Source of the DNA: GCA-016699835 sp964543905
GTDB taxonomy: Bacteria; Planctomycetota; Phycisphaerae; Phycisphaerales; UBA1924
Length of the DNA: 64,000 bases
Assembly: GCA_964543905.1 (NCBI GenBank)
Contig: CAZIZO010000011.1
Coordinates: 1 to 64,000, forward strand
Direction of reading: 5' to 3'
In this document: in pieces, positions 9,001 to 16,208 of the stretch
Layout: every line of letters begins with the position of its first letter
Numbering within the stretch: position 1 is the first letter of the stretch
Program-made: the position numbers and the translations under genes
Notes under the pieces: model-generated
Database searches by the model: none
Told to the model about the DNA's origin: nothing
The model's input: only the letters and a program-made list of their open reading frames with translations

Positions 9001-9283
9001 GGACACGCCGTGCGCCGAGGATGACCTGGCCTTGGACGGGCGCCTGGGTGTAGCGCAGGCCCGCGAAGTTGGTGCCGGTGATGGAGGCAGGGGCGGGAAA
9101 GGACGCGTCGGCGAGGGGAGTCGAGTTGGGAGCGTCCACCTGGGCGAGGGAGATGGGCGTGCCGGCATGGAGCGCGAGCGAGAACGAAACGGTCGCGAGC
9201 GAGAGGAGCCCTCCCCCCGGTCCCTTCCCGCGGGGAAGGGGAGACGCGGACCGGCGATGGGGGGCGGTGCTCATGGTGAACAT
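6017..9283 (-). CDS. lptD: LptD/OstA-like LPS-assembly outer-membrane protein
   Basis: A 1088-residue exported protein. A signal segment ('LLSLATVSFSLAL') is followed by two OstA/LptA-like beta-jellyroll stretches (for example 'VHAWSEGTTRRLFLSGDVRV' and 'ELTLVSGTDENAVMATGGVV'), then a long barrel region containing the LptD-type 'LRHIVEPSATMMFAG'. LptD inserts lipopolysaccharide into the outer leaflet of the outer membrane; that role here is by family. ATG 9274 is an alternative start. The first 25 or so codons ('SPLPRGKGPGGG') translate a palindromic element, so the N-terminus seems to have been extended by a repeat. The C-terminus ends in Gly/Ser without the usual terminal aromatic. Confidence 0.75.
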   Translation of the reverse strand: MFTMSTAPHRRSASPLPRGKGPGGGLLSLATVSFSLALHAGTPISLAQVDAPNSTPLADASFPAPASITGTNFAGLRYTQAPVQGQVILGARRVHAWSEGTTRRLFLSGDVRVTLGGHQFSAARAVAFVERISPEGATPRYQVFVYFDRAGTSTDAASNTSIQVSGDRLPVRGVIECPEGVRLRADALEQGSPRKESDEVALLFDAETAFARSLRRLIPGYVEPEVPKPVVRRPNLPFPEEPPAIAEAPSAPTPREATREPTRAEPGLGRPAEPSRALEPAITMDELLQRVPVAEATQPIFAKEGLITLSAGELTLVSGTDENAVMATGGVVVQYNDLKAGRALQITGQRAVVFLNPGKVNEITRLSKEDVRGIYMEGDVSATDGRYTLRGPKMFYDLNANRAIVLDAVFWTYDEQRRLPLYVRAKSIRQESADQFKAEQAIFANSAFFEPEFCVGATSVTVSRRKIPAEERHPGDPTMQTLVDARNITLRAYDVPFFYWPIYSGDPSQLPLRDLRVENSSSNGAAIKARWNAYSLLGLTRPTDLRADLQTDYYFNRGLGLGAGLGWDRPASRGEITGYMLPSDTGKDVFKTGFKKDRDGDFRGIVAGENRWKFSDSWTLFTEGTYISDEGVVDAFFRKLGEERREFTNRVYARRLEDNTATTIEAKTTFNDFISNEYLLQSRGYSVSKLPEVAYVRQADDLAPGIRPGYMTYFSEYRVGRLSMNFDEVQGIDHGLGQVNSRRVLGTNFNETLAERLRREGYFESAITRADTRHEISVQMREGPVNIQPFILGRLTAYDNDFDNFSPRENDNTRVWGAAGVRFATTIQRVDNGVDSRFFDLHRLRHIVEPSATMMFAGTNIDRVDLPIYDYDVESLAEGNLYRFGVAQTWQTQRGGPGRWHSVDVFKLNTDVVVASGDADPRSPIGRFYDYRPEYSNPGNYLVVDGLWRISDVTALTGGTVFDFDLNQPATSDVGVMFQHSPRWRSYVDSHFVNALDRTIIAFGSSYQLTSKYDVGFGAAYDASANGFQGFNVDFQRKMENITFGFNIGYNDISGETSFGFTLRPYGAKGGFGVSGVGSQSQSSGLGG
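9208..9241. repeat. REP-like GC-rich palindromic element, copy B (inside the lptD-like N-terminus)
   Basis: An 8-bp perfect stem CCCTTCCC/GGGAAGGG (9222-9229 with 9233-9240), preceded by CCCTCCCCCCGGT, the reverse-complement arrangement of copy A. It lies within the first 25 codons of the LptD-like gene and is translated there. Confidence 0.65.
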
Positions 9284-9318
9284 GCTACGGGCACGTGGGC
9301 GGAGCGGCGTGGTGGGGA

Positions 9319-10320
9319 TTACTTCTTCTCACCCATCTCGGCCATGAGTTCGTCGTGGATGCCGGCGAGGGTGATGGGGCGGATCCAAGGGACGTTGTAG
9401 GTGTGGTAGGGTTCGGGGTTGGACTCGACGATTTCCTTGCGGGTCTTGCCGGCCTTGATCTGCGTGGCGACCCAGTCGCGCATCTTGTCGAAGTACTCGA
9501 TCTGGTCGGCAAGGGCTTGCTTGGAGCAGAGGTCGCCGTGGCCTGGGACGATTTTGGTCTTGTCGTCGCAGAGGGCGAGGACCTTGGTGAGGGTTTCTTG
9601 CCACGACTTGGTGTTGCCGCCGCCGTCGGGATCGACGTAGGGGTAGACCTTGTGGAAGAGGAGGTCGCCGGTGTGGAGGATGTTGAGGTCGGGGAGGTGG
9701 ACGACGGCGTCGTTGTCCGTGTGCCCCTTGCCGAGGTGCTTGAGAACGACCTTGACGCCGCCGACGTCGAGGGAGCGGTCGGTGGAGAAGGTGGCGGTGG
9801 GGACGAAGAGGGCGGGCTTGACGTCGGTCATGTGCCCGACGAACTGCTTGAGGTCGTCCTTGACCTTTTCGGCGGGCTTGGGCTTAGCCTCGGCGAGTTC
9901 CTTGACACCCTCTTTCATCTGGGAGAGGTAGCGGTTGGTTTGTTGGCGGATGCGGGGTGAAGCGTTGTCGTGGGCGATGACCTCGATGTCCTTGGTGAAG
10001 GCGTGGTTGCCGCCGGTATGGTCGGCATGGTGGTGGGTGTTGACGAGGGCGAGGATCTGTCCACCGGCGGCCTCGGATTCGCGGCGGAGTTGGTGGCCGA
10101 AGGGCGCGTTCTTGGCATCGACGAGGAGGCAGGCGCCCTTCCCCATGACGAGCATGGCGTTGCCGCCGAAGCCGAAGGCGGCCTTGACCTTGTCGTGGAC
10201 GGGCTTCCATTCGAAGAGGAGGTCGTCGTCGGCGCGAGCGAGGGCGCGGCGTGCCGGGAGCGCGAGACCGGCGGCGGCGAGAGCGGACGAGGCGAGGAAC
10301 GATCGGCGCGTGATGAGCAT
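9319..10320 (-). CDS. Tat-exported metallo-beta-lactamase-fold hydrolase
   Basis: A 333-residue protein. It opens with a twin-arginine signal (TRRSFL at 4-9, hydrophobic stretch, 'ARRALA' cleavage region). The metal-binding motif THHHADH is at 95-101, and 'LHTGDLLFH' and 'VPGHGD' supply the other expected His/Asp ligands. This is the general MBL hydrolase pattern; the substrate cannot be told. Tat export suggests it folds with its zinc in the cytoplasm and acts in the periplasm. The ATG at 10320 is chosen because AGGAGG lies just upstream and the Tat signal starts there; an upstream in-frame start at 10386 is less likely. It is divergent from the porin-like gene. Confidence 0.85.
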   Translation of the reverse strand: MLITRRSFLASSALAAAGLALPARRALARADDDLLFEWKPVHDKVKAAFGFGGNAMLVMGKGACLLVDAKNAPFGHQLRRESEAAGGQILALVNTHHHADHTGGNHAFTKDIEVIAHDNASPRIRQQTNRYLSQMKEGVKELAEAKPKPAEKVKDDLKQFVGHMTDVKPALFVPTATFSTDRSLDVGGVKVVLKHLGKGHTDNDAVVHLPDLNILHTGDLLFHKVYPYVDPDGGGNTKSWQETLTKVLALCDDKTKIVPGHGDLCSKQALADQIEYFDKMRDWVATQIKAGKTRKEIVESNPEPYHTYNVPWIRPITLAGIHDELMAEMGEKK

Positions 10321-10677
10321 GGGGCCTCCTGTGGCGTGAAGCATAGAGGGGGCTTGGGGCGGGGCGATGGGGTGCGGGGTTGTCATGTCCGAAGGGTGTG
10401 GCGACGGCGAGGCCGATCAAGTGTGGAGGTGGAAAGCGTGCGATGGAGCGCGCACAAACGAAGTCACTAGTGAAGAAACTGGGGAAAGGACTTGTGTGGC
10501 ATAACACGGCGGGGCGTGGGTGTGCGGAGGCGAGTTGGGGCGAGATCGACGCCCCGGTCGAACCTTGGCGCAACGGATCGCCTGTCGGTTGCGGCGCGAA
10601 TGTGGAACTTCGGGATAGATTACGTGGCTCGTGGCGCTTGGACGTTGACTGAGGATGCATGAAACAGGGAGGTGCAC
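10321..10677. other. Divergent intergenic region
   Basis: This 357-bp region lies between two divergently transcribed exported-protein genes and must carry both promoters. I see no strong -35/-10 pair. A possible 90-residue frame at 10380-10652 has no ribosome-binding site and no recognisable features, so it is not called. Confidence 0.4.
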
Positions 10678-11835
10678 ATGGCTGGTGTACGCCGTGCGGT
10701 TGTGCTTGGTGTGGTGTGGTGGTCGGCGGTGGCGTTCGCGCAGGAGTATTCGATCCTGACGGAGAGCACGATCATCGGGCGAAACTATGGGTATCCGACG
10801 GGGACGCCCGATCCGGACCGCAAGGATGATCCGACAGGACGGACGGCGGTGAAGAAGTTGGAGGTGGTGACGGAGGTCGCGCTCTTCGCGAAGAACCTGG
10901 AGATCTCGGGCTTCAACAACGTGAAGGGGGAGACGTTCATCGGGTTTCTGGCGCCGGTGCGGTTTCGATATCGGGCGGCGGAGGAGGTGACGATCGAGGC
11001 GGGGGCGGTGGTGGGGCATCGGTGGGGAGATCGGGAGGAGTCGCTGGACTTGACGGAGCCGCTGGTGCGCGTGGCGTATGAGGCGTGGGAGGACATCTAC
11101 ATCATCGGAGGGACGATCATCCCGACGCACGCGATCCACGATGCCTTGCTGGATGATGTGCAACGGTTTCGAGAGAGCGCGGAGCAGGGGTTCCAGTTTC
11201 GAGCGGACACGGAGCACTGGAAGCAGGACACGTGGATCAACTGGCGCGTGCGCGAGGACACGATGCGGGCGGAAGAGTTTGAGGTGGGGAGCCTCACGCA
11301 GTTCCGGTTCTGGGATGGGGTGCGCGTGGATGGGCAGATGCTGTGGGGGCACGTGGGCGGGCAGTTGAACAGCGCGAATCGGGTGGAGAACAACCCGGTG
11401 TTCATGGGCGGGGCGTCGTATGGGATTCCGGGGACGCGCGTGAGCGAGAGCCTCACGTGGATCGAGGACGCGAGGGTGGGGGCGAGCGCGTTCTGGAGCC
11501 GAGATGACACGCTGGCGGCGCGGACGGGGACGAGCGACAAGACGGGGACGGCGTGGGAGGTGGCGGCGAACGTGGACACACGCCCGAGCGAGAAGGTGCT
11601 GCTGCGGTTCTTCGGCGGGTACTTTGACGGGGACAACTTCAGCGCCCTGCGGGGCGACCCGTTGTATGGGCTGGACCATTACGGGCAGATCGGGAGCACG
11701 GCGGTGTTTGCGTTGCCGGGCGGTCTGCACGCGGAGGCGATGGTGGTGCTGCAGAAGAATGAAGACCGGACGAACTATTCGTTCGCGGTCAACCTGACGT
11801 GGGGGAAGGGGTGGGGGATTCCGGTGGGGGACTGA
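10678..11835 (+). CDS. Predicted outer-membrane (porin-like) protein, function unknown
   Basis: A 385-residue protein with a clean signal peptide (GVRRAVVLGVVWWSAVAFAQ). The mature part is rich in aromatic residues in alternating strands ('VRFRYRAAEEVTIEAGAVVGHRWG', 'EVGSLTQFRFWDGVRVDGQM', 'LHAEAMVVLQKNEDRTNYSF'). It ends 'NLTWGKGWGIPVGD'. This looks like a barrel of the kind that reconstructs alginate/phosphate-type porins, but I do not recognise a specific family. ATG 10678 has GGGAGG five to six bases upstream; an in-frame GTG lies two codons earlier. It is monocistronic, with a minus-strand gene following. Confidence 0.65.
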   Translation: MAGVRRAVVLGVVWWSAVAFAQEYSILTESTIIGRNYGYPTGTPDPDRKDDPTGRTAVKKLEVVTEVALFAKNLEISGFNNVKGETFIGFLAPVRFRYRAAEEVTIEAGAVVGHRWGDREESLDLTEPLVRVAYEAWEDIYIIGGTIIPTHAIHDALLDDVQRFRESAEQGFQFRADTEHWKQDTWINWRVREDTMRAEEFEVGSLTQFRFWDGVRVDGQMLWGHVGGQLNSANRVENNPVFMGGASYGIPGTRVSESLTWIEDARVGASAFWSRDDTLAARTGTSDKTGTAWEVAANVDTRPSEKVLLRFFGGYFDGDNFSALRGDPLYGLDHYGQIGSTAVFALPGGLHAEAMVVLQKNEDRTNYSFAVNLTWGKGWGIPVGD

Positions 11836-11853
11836 CGTCGGGCGTGCCCGGAG

Positions 11854-12264
11854 TCATTTGGACCGCGCGGCGTTGCGAGAGCGCGCGGCGAGCCATTGGT
11901 GGATGGTCTCCACGTCGGGGATGGGGAGGAGGTCGAGGGTGATGCGGTGCATGCCTTCGGCTTCGTACTCGCATTCCGTGACTCGGCCCATGAGGGGGAC
12001 GGGCTCGTCGTCGATGAGGTGGATGGCGATAAGGACGACGCGGCCGACGTGGGTCATTCGGCGCGCCCCGAGGACGAGGTGGGAACGGCTGAGTTCTCGG
12101 GAGCGGGCGGTCCAGGTCGGACCTGGGCGGTAGCGCTCGTTGAGTTCGGTGGCGTCGAGTTCGGCGTTGAAGGGACGTCCGACGATTTTGGACCGCGGGG
12201 GCGGGGGCGGAGAGGCGGACTCTCCCCAGGACGAAGTGGTCTTGTCGCGGCTGGCGTCGAACAC
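11854..12264 (-). CDS. PilZ-like domain protein
   Basis: A 136-residue cytoplasmic protein starting at GTG 12264. The segment 'RSRELSRSHLVLGARRM' resembles the (R)xxxR...(D/N)xSxxG region of PilZ c-di-GMP-binding domains. It is followed by beta strands ('VVLIAIHLIDDEPVPLMGRVTECEYEAEGMHRITLDLLPIP') of the right size for the PilZ barrel. The key residues are only partly conserved, so c-di-GMP binding is uncertain. Divergent from the unknown gene at 12352. Confidence 0.5.
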   Translation of the reverse strand: MFDASRDKTTSSWGESASPPPPPRSKIVGRPFNAELDATELNERYRPGPTWTARSRELSRSHLVLGARRMTHVGRVVLIAIHLIDDEPVPLMGRVTECEYEAEGMHRITLDLLPIPDVETIHQWLAARSRNAARSK

Positions 12265-12351
12265 GGCGGGAGCGTCTCCGAGATGGTGGGCGAGCGGAAG
12301 GATCGGCCGGAAGGATGAGGAAGTTTGTCGGGAGGAGCCTACGGTGGCGCG

Positions 12352-12975
12352 ATGCTACCGACTGTGCCGAGTGCGATTGGGGAGATGCTTCGCGAGGTGT
12401 GCGCGCCGGTGTTGGCGGGGACGCCCGTGTGGGGGGGGCGAGCGTTTTCGGAACGGGAGCGGGCGGAGTACGTCGCGGGTTTTTCGGACGAGCGTGGGCA
12501 TCGCAGGGCGATCGACCCCGTGCTGCTGGAGTGGATGATGCGGAGCGAGGGCGAGGACCGGGGGTCGATGTTGGCGCGGTGGCTGGAGGTGGTGCGAGGC
12601 GATGGGGGCGGGGTCGAGTTGGCGGATGGGGACGGAGGGCTGGTGCCCTGGCTCTTCGAGCGGGGGGTTGAGATCTGGACGGAGGGGGAGTTGTGTGCGC
12701 TGCATGCGCTGGGGCACCTGGCGCGAGTGGATTCACGGCAGGCGTCGCGGTTGGAGCGGGCGACGGCGTGGGCGATGCGGGAGTTGCAGCCGGACAACGG
12801 GACGAATCACCCGTGGGCGTTTCATGTGTTCGCGCGGCGGTGGTGCGAGCGCGGGGAGCACGAGGCGAGGATGTATGCGGAGCAGTTGGTGCACAACTGC
12901 GTGGTGCAGACGGGGAGGCCCGATCGATTTTCGGCGTGCGTGCTGTGGGATTCGGCGCGGGCGCTGCTCGGGTGA
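12352..12975 (+). CDS. Conserved hypothetical protein, function unknown
   Basis: A 207-residue soluble protein with no signal peptide or membrane segment. It is largely helical with conserved-looking aromatic/His positions ('ELCALHALGHLARVDSRQASRLERATAWAMRELQPDNGTNHPWAFHVFARRW'). I do not recognise it. The ATG at 12352 is the first Met, although GGAGGA lies 15 bases upstream, which is longer than usual; an in-frame TTG at 12325 precedes it. The gene converges with prmC, with only four bases between the stop codons. Confidence 0.6.
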   Translation: MLPTVPSAIGEMLREVCAPVLAGTPVWGGRAFSERERAEYVAGFSDERGHRRAIDPVLLEWMMRSEGEDRGSMLARWLEVVRGDGGGVELADGDGGLVPWLFERGVEIWTEGELCALHALGHLARVDSRQASRLERATAWAMRELQPDNGTNHPWAFHVFARRWCERGEHEARMYAEQLVHNCVVQTGRPDRFSACVLWDSARALLG

Positions 12976-12979
12976 GGCG

Positions 12980-13900
12980 TCAGGCTTTTCGGGCGACGAT
13001 GACGCGGTTGAGGCCCTCGTGGTCTTTGAGGATCTCGCAGGCGTGGAGGCCTTGGGCTTGCTGGGCAAGGGCGAGGGCGAGCGGCGCGCGGGCGTGGGCG
13101 ACCTCGATGAGGAGGAGGCCGGCGGGCTTGAGGAGGCGAGGCCCGGCGGCGAGGAGGGGTCGGACGAAGTCGAGGCCGTCGGCGCCGCCGCGGAGGGCGA
13201 GGTGGGGCTCGTGGTCTTTGACGTTGGGTTCGACGGCGGGCCATTCGTCGTCGGGGATGTAGGGGGGGTTGCTGATGAGGTAGTTGAGGGCGGCGTCGCC
13301 TCGGGCGATCGGGTGGTTGAGGAGAGGCTGGAGGAGGTCCCCGTGGAGGAGTTCGAGGCGGTCGGCGACGGCGTGGCGGAGGGCGTTGTCGTGGGCCACG
13401 GCGAGGGCGTCGGTGGAGAGGTCGGTGGCGATGACGCGAGCGCCGGGCAGGTTTTTGAGGAGGGCGATGGCGATGCAGCCGGAGCCGGTGCAGACGTCGG
13501 CGAGGAGGAGTCCTTCGCCTTTGGGGCCGCCGCTGCCGGGCTGGACGCGAGCGTGTTGGAGGACGTGCTCGACGATGGTTTCGGTGGCTGGGCGCGGGAC
13601 GAGGACGCGTTTGTCGACCTTGAAGGGGAGGCCGAAGAACCAGGCTTCGGCGACGAGGTATTGGACGGGCTCGTGTTTGAGGGCGCGGGCGACGAGGTTG
13701 CGGAGGGTCTCGCGTTCGAGGTCGTTGGCGGGGCGGTCGGGGTCGGTGTAGAGTTTGAGGCGGTCGCACCCGATGACGTGGGCCATGAGCATTTCGGCCA
13801 TGAGGCGAGGGGAGTCGAGCCCCTTTTTGGAGAAGGCGTCGCCCATCCAGGCGAGGAGGCGGCGCGTGGTCCAGGTGTCGGAAGGGGCGTGGGTGGTCAA
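12980..13900 (-). CDS. prmC: Release factor glutamine methyltransferase PrmC (HemK)
   Basis: A 306-residue protein that by family methylates the Gln of the GGQ motif in release factors RF1/RF2 using S-adenosylmethionine. The N-terminal helical domain ends at 'VPRPATE' (101-107, the PrmC hallmark VPRPETE with A for E). The SAM motif is 'DVCTGSGCIA' (135-144) and the catalytic NPPY is at 211-214. Start chosen at TTG 13900, preceded by GGAG with six-base spacing and matching the usual length. The frame stays open upstream into the polymerase gene, but without family resemblance. Separated by 65 bp from the polymerase gene on the same strand. Confidence 0.9.
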   Translation of the reverse strand: MTTHAPSDTWTTRRLLAWMGDAFSKKGLDSPRLMAEMLMAHVIGCDRLKLYTDPDRPANDLERETLRNLVARALKHEPVQYLVAEAWFFGLPFKVDKRVLVPRPATETIVEHVLQHARVQPGSGGPKGEGLLLADVCTGSGCIAIALLKNLPGARVIATDLSTDALAVAHDNALRHAVADRLELLHGDLLQPLLNHPIARGDAALNYLISNPPYIPDDEWPAVEPNVKDHEPHLALRGGADGLDFVRPLLAAGPRLLKPAGLLLIEVAHARAPLALALAQQAQGLHACEILKDHEGLNRVIVARKA

Positions 13901-13965
13901 GGCGATCTCCGGCGTCGCGTGCGGTGGCGCGTGACGATCGGAACGGTACGCCCGCGGCGGGGCGT

Positions 13966-15291
13966 TCAGGCGTCGGGAGCGTCGTCGTGCGAGGTGCGAT
14001 CCTGCACGGCATCGGCGAGGTTGAGGTCGGGGATGCTTCGGAAGGCGATGCCGCCGACGGCGGCGTTTCGGGCGTGGTGCATGGAGGCGATGTAGACGGC
14101 GTGGCGGCCGAACTTGCGGGAGAGGAGGTCCATGGCCTGGGCGAGTTTGGCGCGTTGCTGCTGCCCGGGGAAGAGGGGCAGGGTGACGGAGTCGTTGTGG
14201 ATGAGGTCGGAGAGGGTGACGTTCACAAAGTTGGGGATGGCGGGGGGGCGTGAGGCCCAGAGGGATCGGAGGGCGGTGGCGAGGGTGAGCGTGTCCTGGC
14301 AGCCGCCTGGGAAGTGGTGGGAGGCGTGCCACGTATGGCGAGAGCCACCGCCCCAGACGGGCGATTCGCGTGTGTCGTGGGTGGCGAGGGCGATGGGGGA
14401 GGATGAAGGTGGAGAGAGTCCCACGGAGAGGCTGAGGCACTGGGACCAGTAGCCGAGATGGCGCATGCGTTCGGCGGCCTTGTGGAGGAGGCGGAGGGCG
14501 ATGGCCCAGGCGTCGGGATCGTTGCGGCGTTTGGGAGGGAGGACGTGCTGGTGTCCGACGCTGCGTTTGACGGTTGGACGTTCCCAGGCGTCCTGGCCGC
14601 GGAGCCAGAGGAACCAGTAGCGACCGAGGACGCTTTCCCAGGCGTCGAGCATCTGGGCTTCGGAGAGCGAGCAGAGGTGCTCGACGGAGCGGATGCCCTT
14701 GGCGTGGAGGCGGGCGAGCATCCTTTGGCCGATGCCTGGGAGATCGATGAGGTTGAGTGTGAAGAGTTTGTGGGGGAGGTCGGCGTCGTTGATGAGGACC
14801 AGGCCGTCGGGCTTCATCATGTCGGTGGCGACCTTGCCGAGGAAGCGGTTGGGGGCGAGGCCTATGGAGCATCGGAGGCACTCGCCCACGCGAAGGCGGA
14901 TGGCGCGGCGGACCTTCTCGGCGATCGCGCGGGCGTTGGGTTCGAGTTGCTCGTCGCCGAGGAGACGGCAGGACATCTCGTCGATGGAGTGGACGGCTTC
15001 GACGGGGAGGACGGATTCGACGGCGGCGATGATCTGATGGTGAAACTCGATGTACTTGGAGGGGCGCGAGAGGGCGGCGATGAGGTCCGGACAGAGGGCG
15101 CGGGCCTCGCTCAGACGCATGCCCGTTTTGATCCCGAGGCGTTTGGCTTCGATGCTCGCGGCGATGCAACACCCGGAAGGCGTGTCGGTGGCGACGACGG
15201 CGAGGGGCTTGCCGCGGGCGCTGGGGGTCAGTTGCTGTTCGCAGGAGGCGAAGTAACTGTTGAGGTCGAGGAAGAGGTGGGAGAGGGGCAT
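13966..15291 (-). CDS. Y-family translesion DNA polymerase (DinB/Pol IV-like)
   Basis: A 441-residue protein. Catalytic carboxylates sit in 'LFLDLNSYFASCEQQ' (Asp9) and 'SIDEMSCRL' (Asp104, Glu105). A helix-hairpin-helix motif ('LIDLPGIGQRMLARL') and a little-finger-like C-terminal half follow. This is the DinB arrangement rather than the inactive ImuB form, since all three acidic residues are present. The family copies past damaged bases with low fidelity. ATG 15291 is chosen because homology begins immediately after it; ATG 15327 and TTG 15345 add residues not expected. A promoter-like element with a palindrome lies at 15318-15345. Probably followed by prmC in one transcript. Confidence 0.85.
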   Translation of the reverse strand: MPLSHLFLDLNSYFASCEQQLTPSARGKPLAVVATDTPSGCCIAASIEAKRLGIKTGMRLSEARALCPDLIAALSRPSKYIEFHHQIIAAVESVLPVEAVHSIDEMSCRLLGDEQLEPNARAIAEKVRRAIRLRVGECLRCSIGLAPNRFLGKVATDMMKPDGLVLINDADLPHKLFTLNLIDLPGIGQRMLARLHAKGIRSVEHLCSLSEAQMLDAWESVLGRYWFLWLRGQDAWERPTVKRSVGHQHVLPPKRRNDPDAWAIALRLLHKAAERMRHLGYWSQCLSLSVGLSPPSSSPIALATHDTRESPVWGGGSRHTWHASHHFPGGCQDTLTLATALRSLWASRPPAIPNFVNVTLSDLIHNDSVTLPLFPGQQQRAKLAQAMDLLSRKFGRHAVYIASMHHARNAAVGGIAFRSIPDLNLADAVQDRTSHDDAPDA

Positions 15292-15317
15292 GGGACAGGC
15301 TCGGCAATCCGAACCAA

Positions 15318-15345
15318 ATCCTAACATGCTAGAAAGTTGAATCAA
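15318..15345 (-). promoter_or_regulatory. Candidate promoter with palindrome for the Y-family polymerase gene
   Basis: Read on the minus strand, TTGATT (15345-15340), a 16-bp spacer and TAGGAT (15323-15318) form a reasonable sigma-70-type promoter about 20 bases upstream of ATG 15291. The near-perfect palindrome CTAGCATGTTAG (15332-15321) fills the end of the spacer and enters the -10. Its position suggests a repressor operator, but it matches no LexA box known to me. Confidence 0.4.
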
Positions 15346-15366
15346 GAGGGGGGATGTGGAGAGGGT

Positions 15367-16083
15367 TTAGCAGCCGTCGGCGAAACGTTCGAGGAAGAAG
15401 AGGAGGTCGTCGATGGTGACGCCGCCGTCGGGGGTGTTGGTGAAGGTTCCGTCGTCGAGGTCGGCACGGGCGTCGCCGTTGTAGAAGAGTTGGAGGAAGA
15501 AGAGGAGGTCGTCGATGGTGACGCCGCCGTCGGGGGTTCCGGTGGCGGTGCCGTCATCGAAGTCGGCGGGGCAGAGGAGGGCGACGTAGCGTGAGGCGTC
15601 GTCGAGGTTGATCCAACCGATGTTCTCACCCCAGGCGAAGCCGCGGAAGCGAGCGGCGGCGGGGTCGATGCGAGCGGGGCGAGGAGGGGAGGCGAGGGCG
15701 CCGCCGGAGAAGTTGATCCAGCCGACGTTTTCTCCCCAGGCGAGTCCGGAGAGTTCGTTGGTGAGTGGGTCTCGATTGACGCCGAAATCGGCGCCGGTGG
15801 TGTTGGCGTAGGCGAGGCCGTTGGCGGGGGAGGCGTCGCCGAAGTTGATGTAGCCGATGTTTTCGGCCCAGGCGAAACCGGAGAGGAAGGAGGAGTGGAG
15901 GCGGACGCGTTGGGCGCTGGGCGGATCGCCGGGGTTGAACCAGTTGGTCCAGCCGCAGTTTTCGCTCCAAGCCCATTTGTCGGTGGGAGAGATGTTGGGC
16001 TGGGCGTGGGCGGTCGGGCAAGCGGCGAGGCCGGCGCCAGCGAGAAGGACGAGCGTGGGGGAGAAGGTTGGAGGGCGGTTCAT
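15367..16083 (-). CDS. Secreted WGEN-repeat protein with GC-type dockerin repeats
   Basis: A 238-residue secreted protein. The signal peptide ('LVLLAGAGLAACPTAHAQ') is followed by four repeats of a W-x-E-N-x-G-(W/Y)-x-N motif: 'WSENCGWTNWFN', 'WAENIGYINF', 'WGENVGWINF', 'WGENIGWINL'. The C-terminus carries two Ca-binding dockerin-like repeats, each with 'TPDGGVTIDDLLFFL', and ends in Gly-Cys. Planctomycetes use such tails to anchor or assemble surface proteins; the exact mechanism is not established. ATG 16083 is chosen in front of the signal peptide; the ribosome site is weak. The two dockerin repeats share a 45-bp identical stretch. Confidence 0.8.
   Translation of the reverse strand: MNRPPTFSPTLVLLAGAGLAACPTAHAQPNISPTDKWAWSENCGWTNWFNPGDPPSAQRVRLHSSFLSGFAWAENIGYINFGDASPANGLAYANTTGADFGVNRDPLTNELSGLAWGENVGWINFSGGALASPPRPARIDPAAARFRGFAWGENIGWINLDDASRYVALLCPADFDDGTATGTPDGGVTIDDLLFFLQLFYNGDARADLDDGTFTNTPDGGVTIDDLLFFLERFADGC
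15391..15435 (-). repeat. 45-bp direct repeat inside the dockerin region (second copy 15493-15537)
   Basis: The 45 bases at 15391-15435 recur identically at 15493-15537. The period is 102 bp, exactly 34 codons, which is one dockerin repeat. Identity at silent positions indicates a recent tandem duplication or gene conversion. Confidence 0.85.
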
Positions 16084-16177
16084 GTGGAATCTCGGTGGGG
16101 GGAGTAGACGAGCACGGAGAAGGCACCAACGGGTGCGGCGAGGATGGCAAGAGGAGGGATGGATGAGGGACACCCCG

Positions 16178-16201
16178 CTCCCAGCCCCCTCCGGCTGGGA
16201 G
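16178..16201. repeat. Palindromic element copy C, between the beta-helix and WGEN genes
   Basis: A perfect 9-bp stem CTCCCAGCC/GGCTGGGAG with a six-base loop, seven bases downstream of the beta-helix gene's stop. It is related to copies A, B and D (CCCCAGCCCCCTCC core) but its arms are arranged differently. There is no T-run, yet it could still protect or end the mRNA. Confidence 0.6.
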
Positions 16202-16208
16202 GTGGTGC

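Noticed and set aside
10380..10652. A 90-residue plus-strand frame between the MBL and porin-like genes
   Set aside because: No ribosome-binding site, no recognisable feature, and it sits in a region that should hold two promoters.
12980..15307. A 775-residue minus-strand frame covering prmC and the polymerase
   Set aside because: Only the last 306 residues resemble a protein family (PrmC); the upstream part is an Arg/Pro-rich shadow of the polymerase gene.
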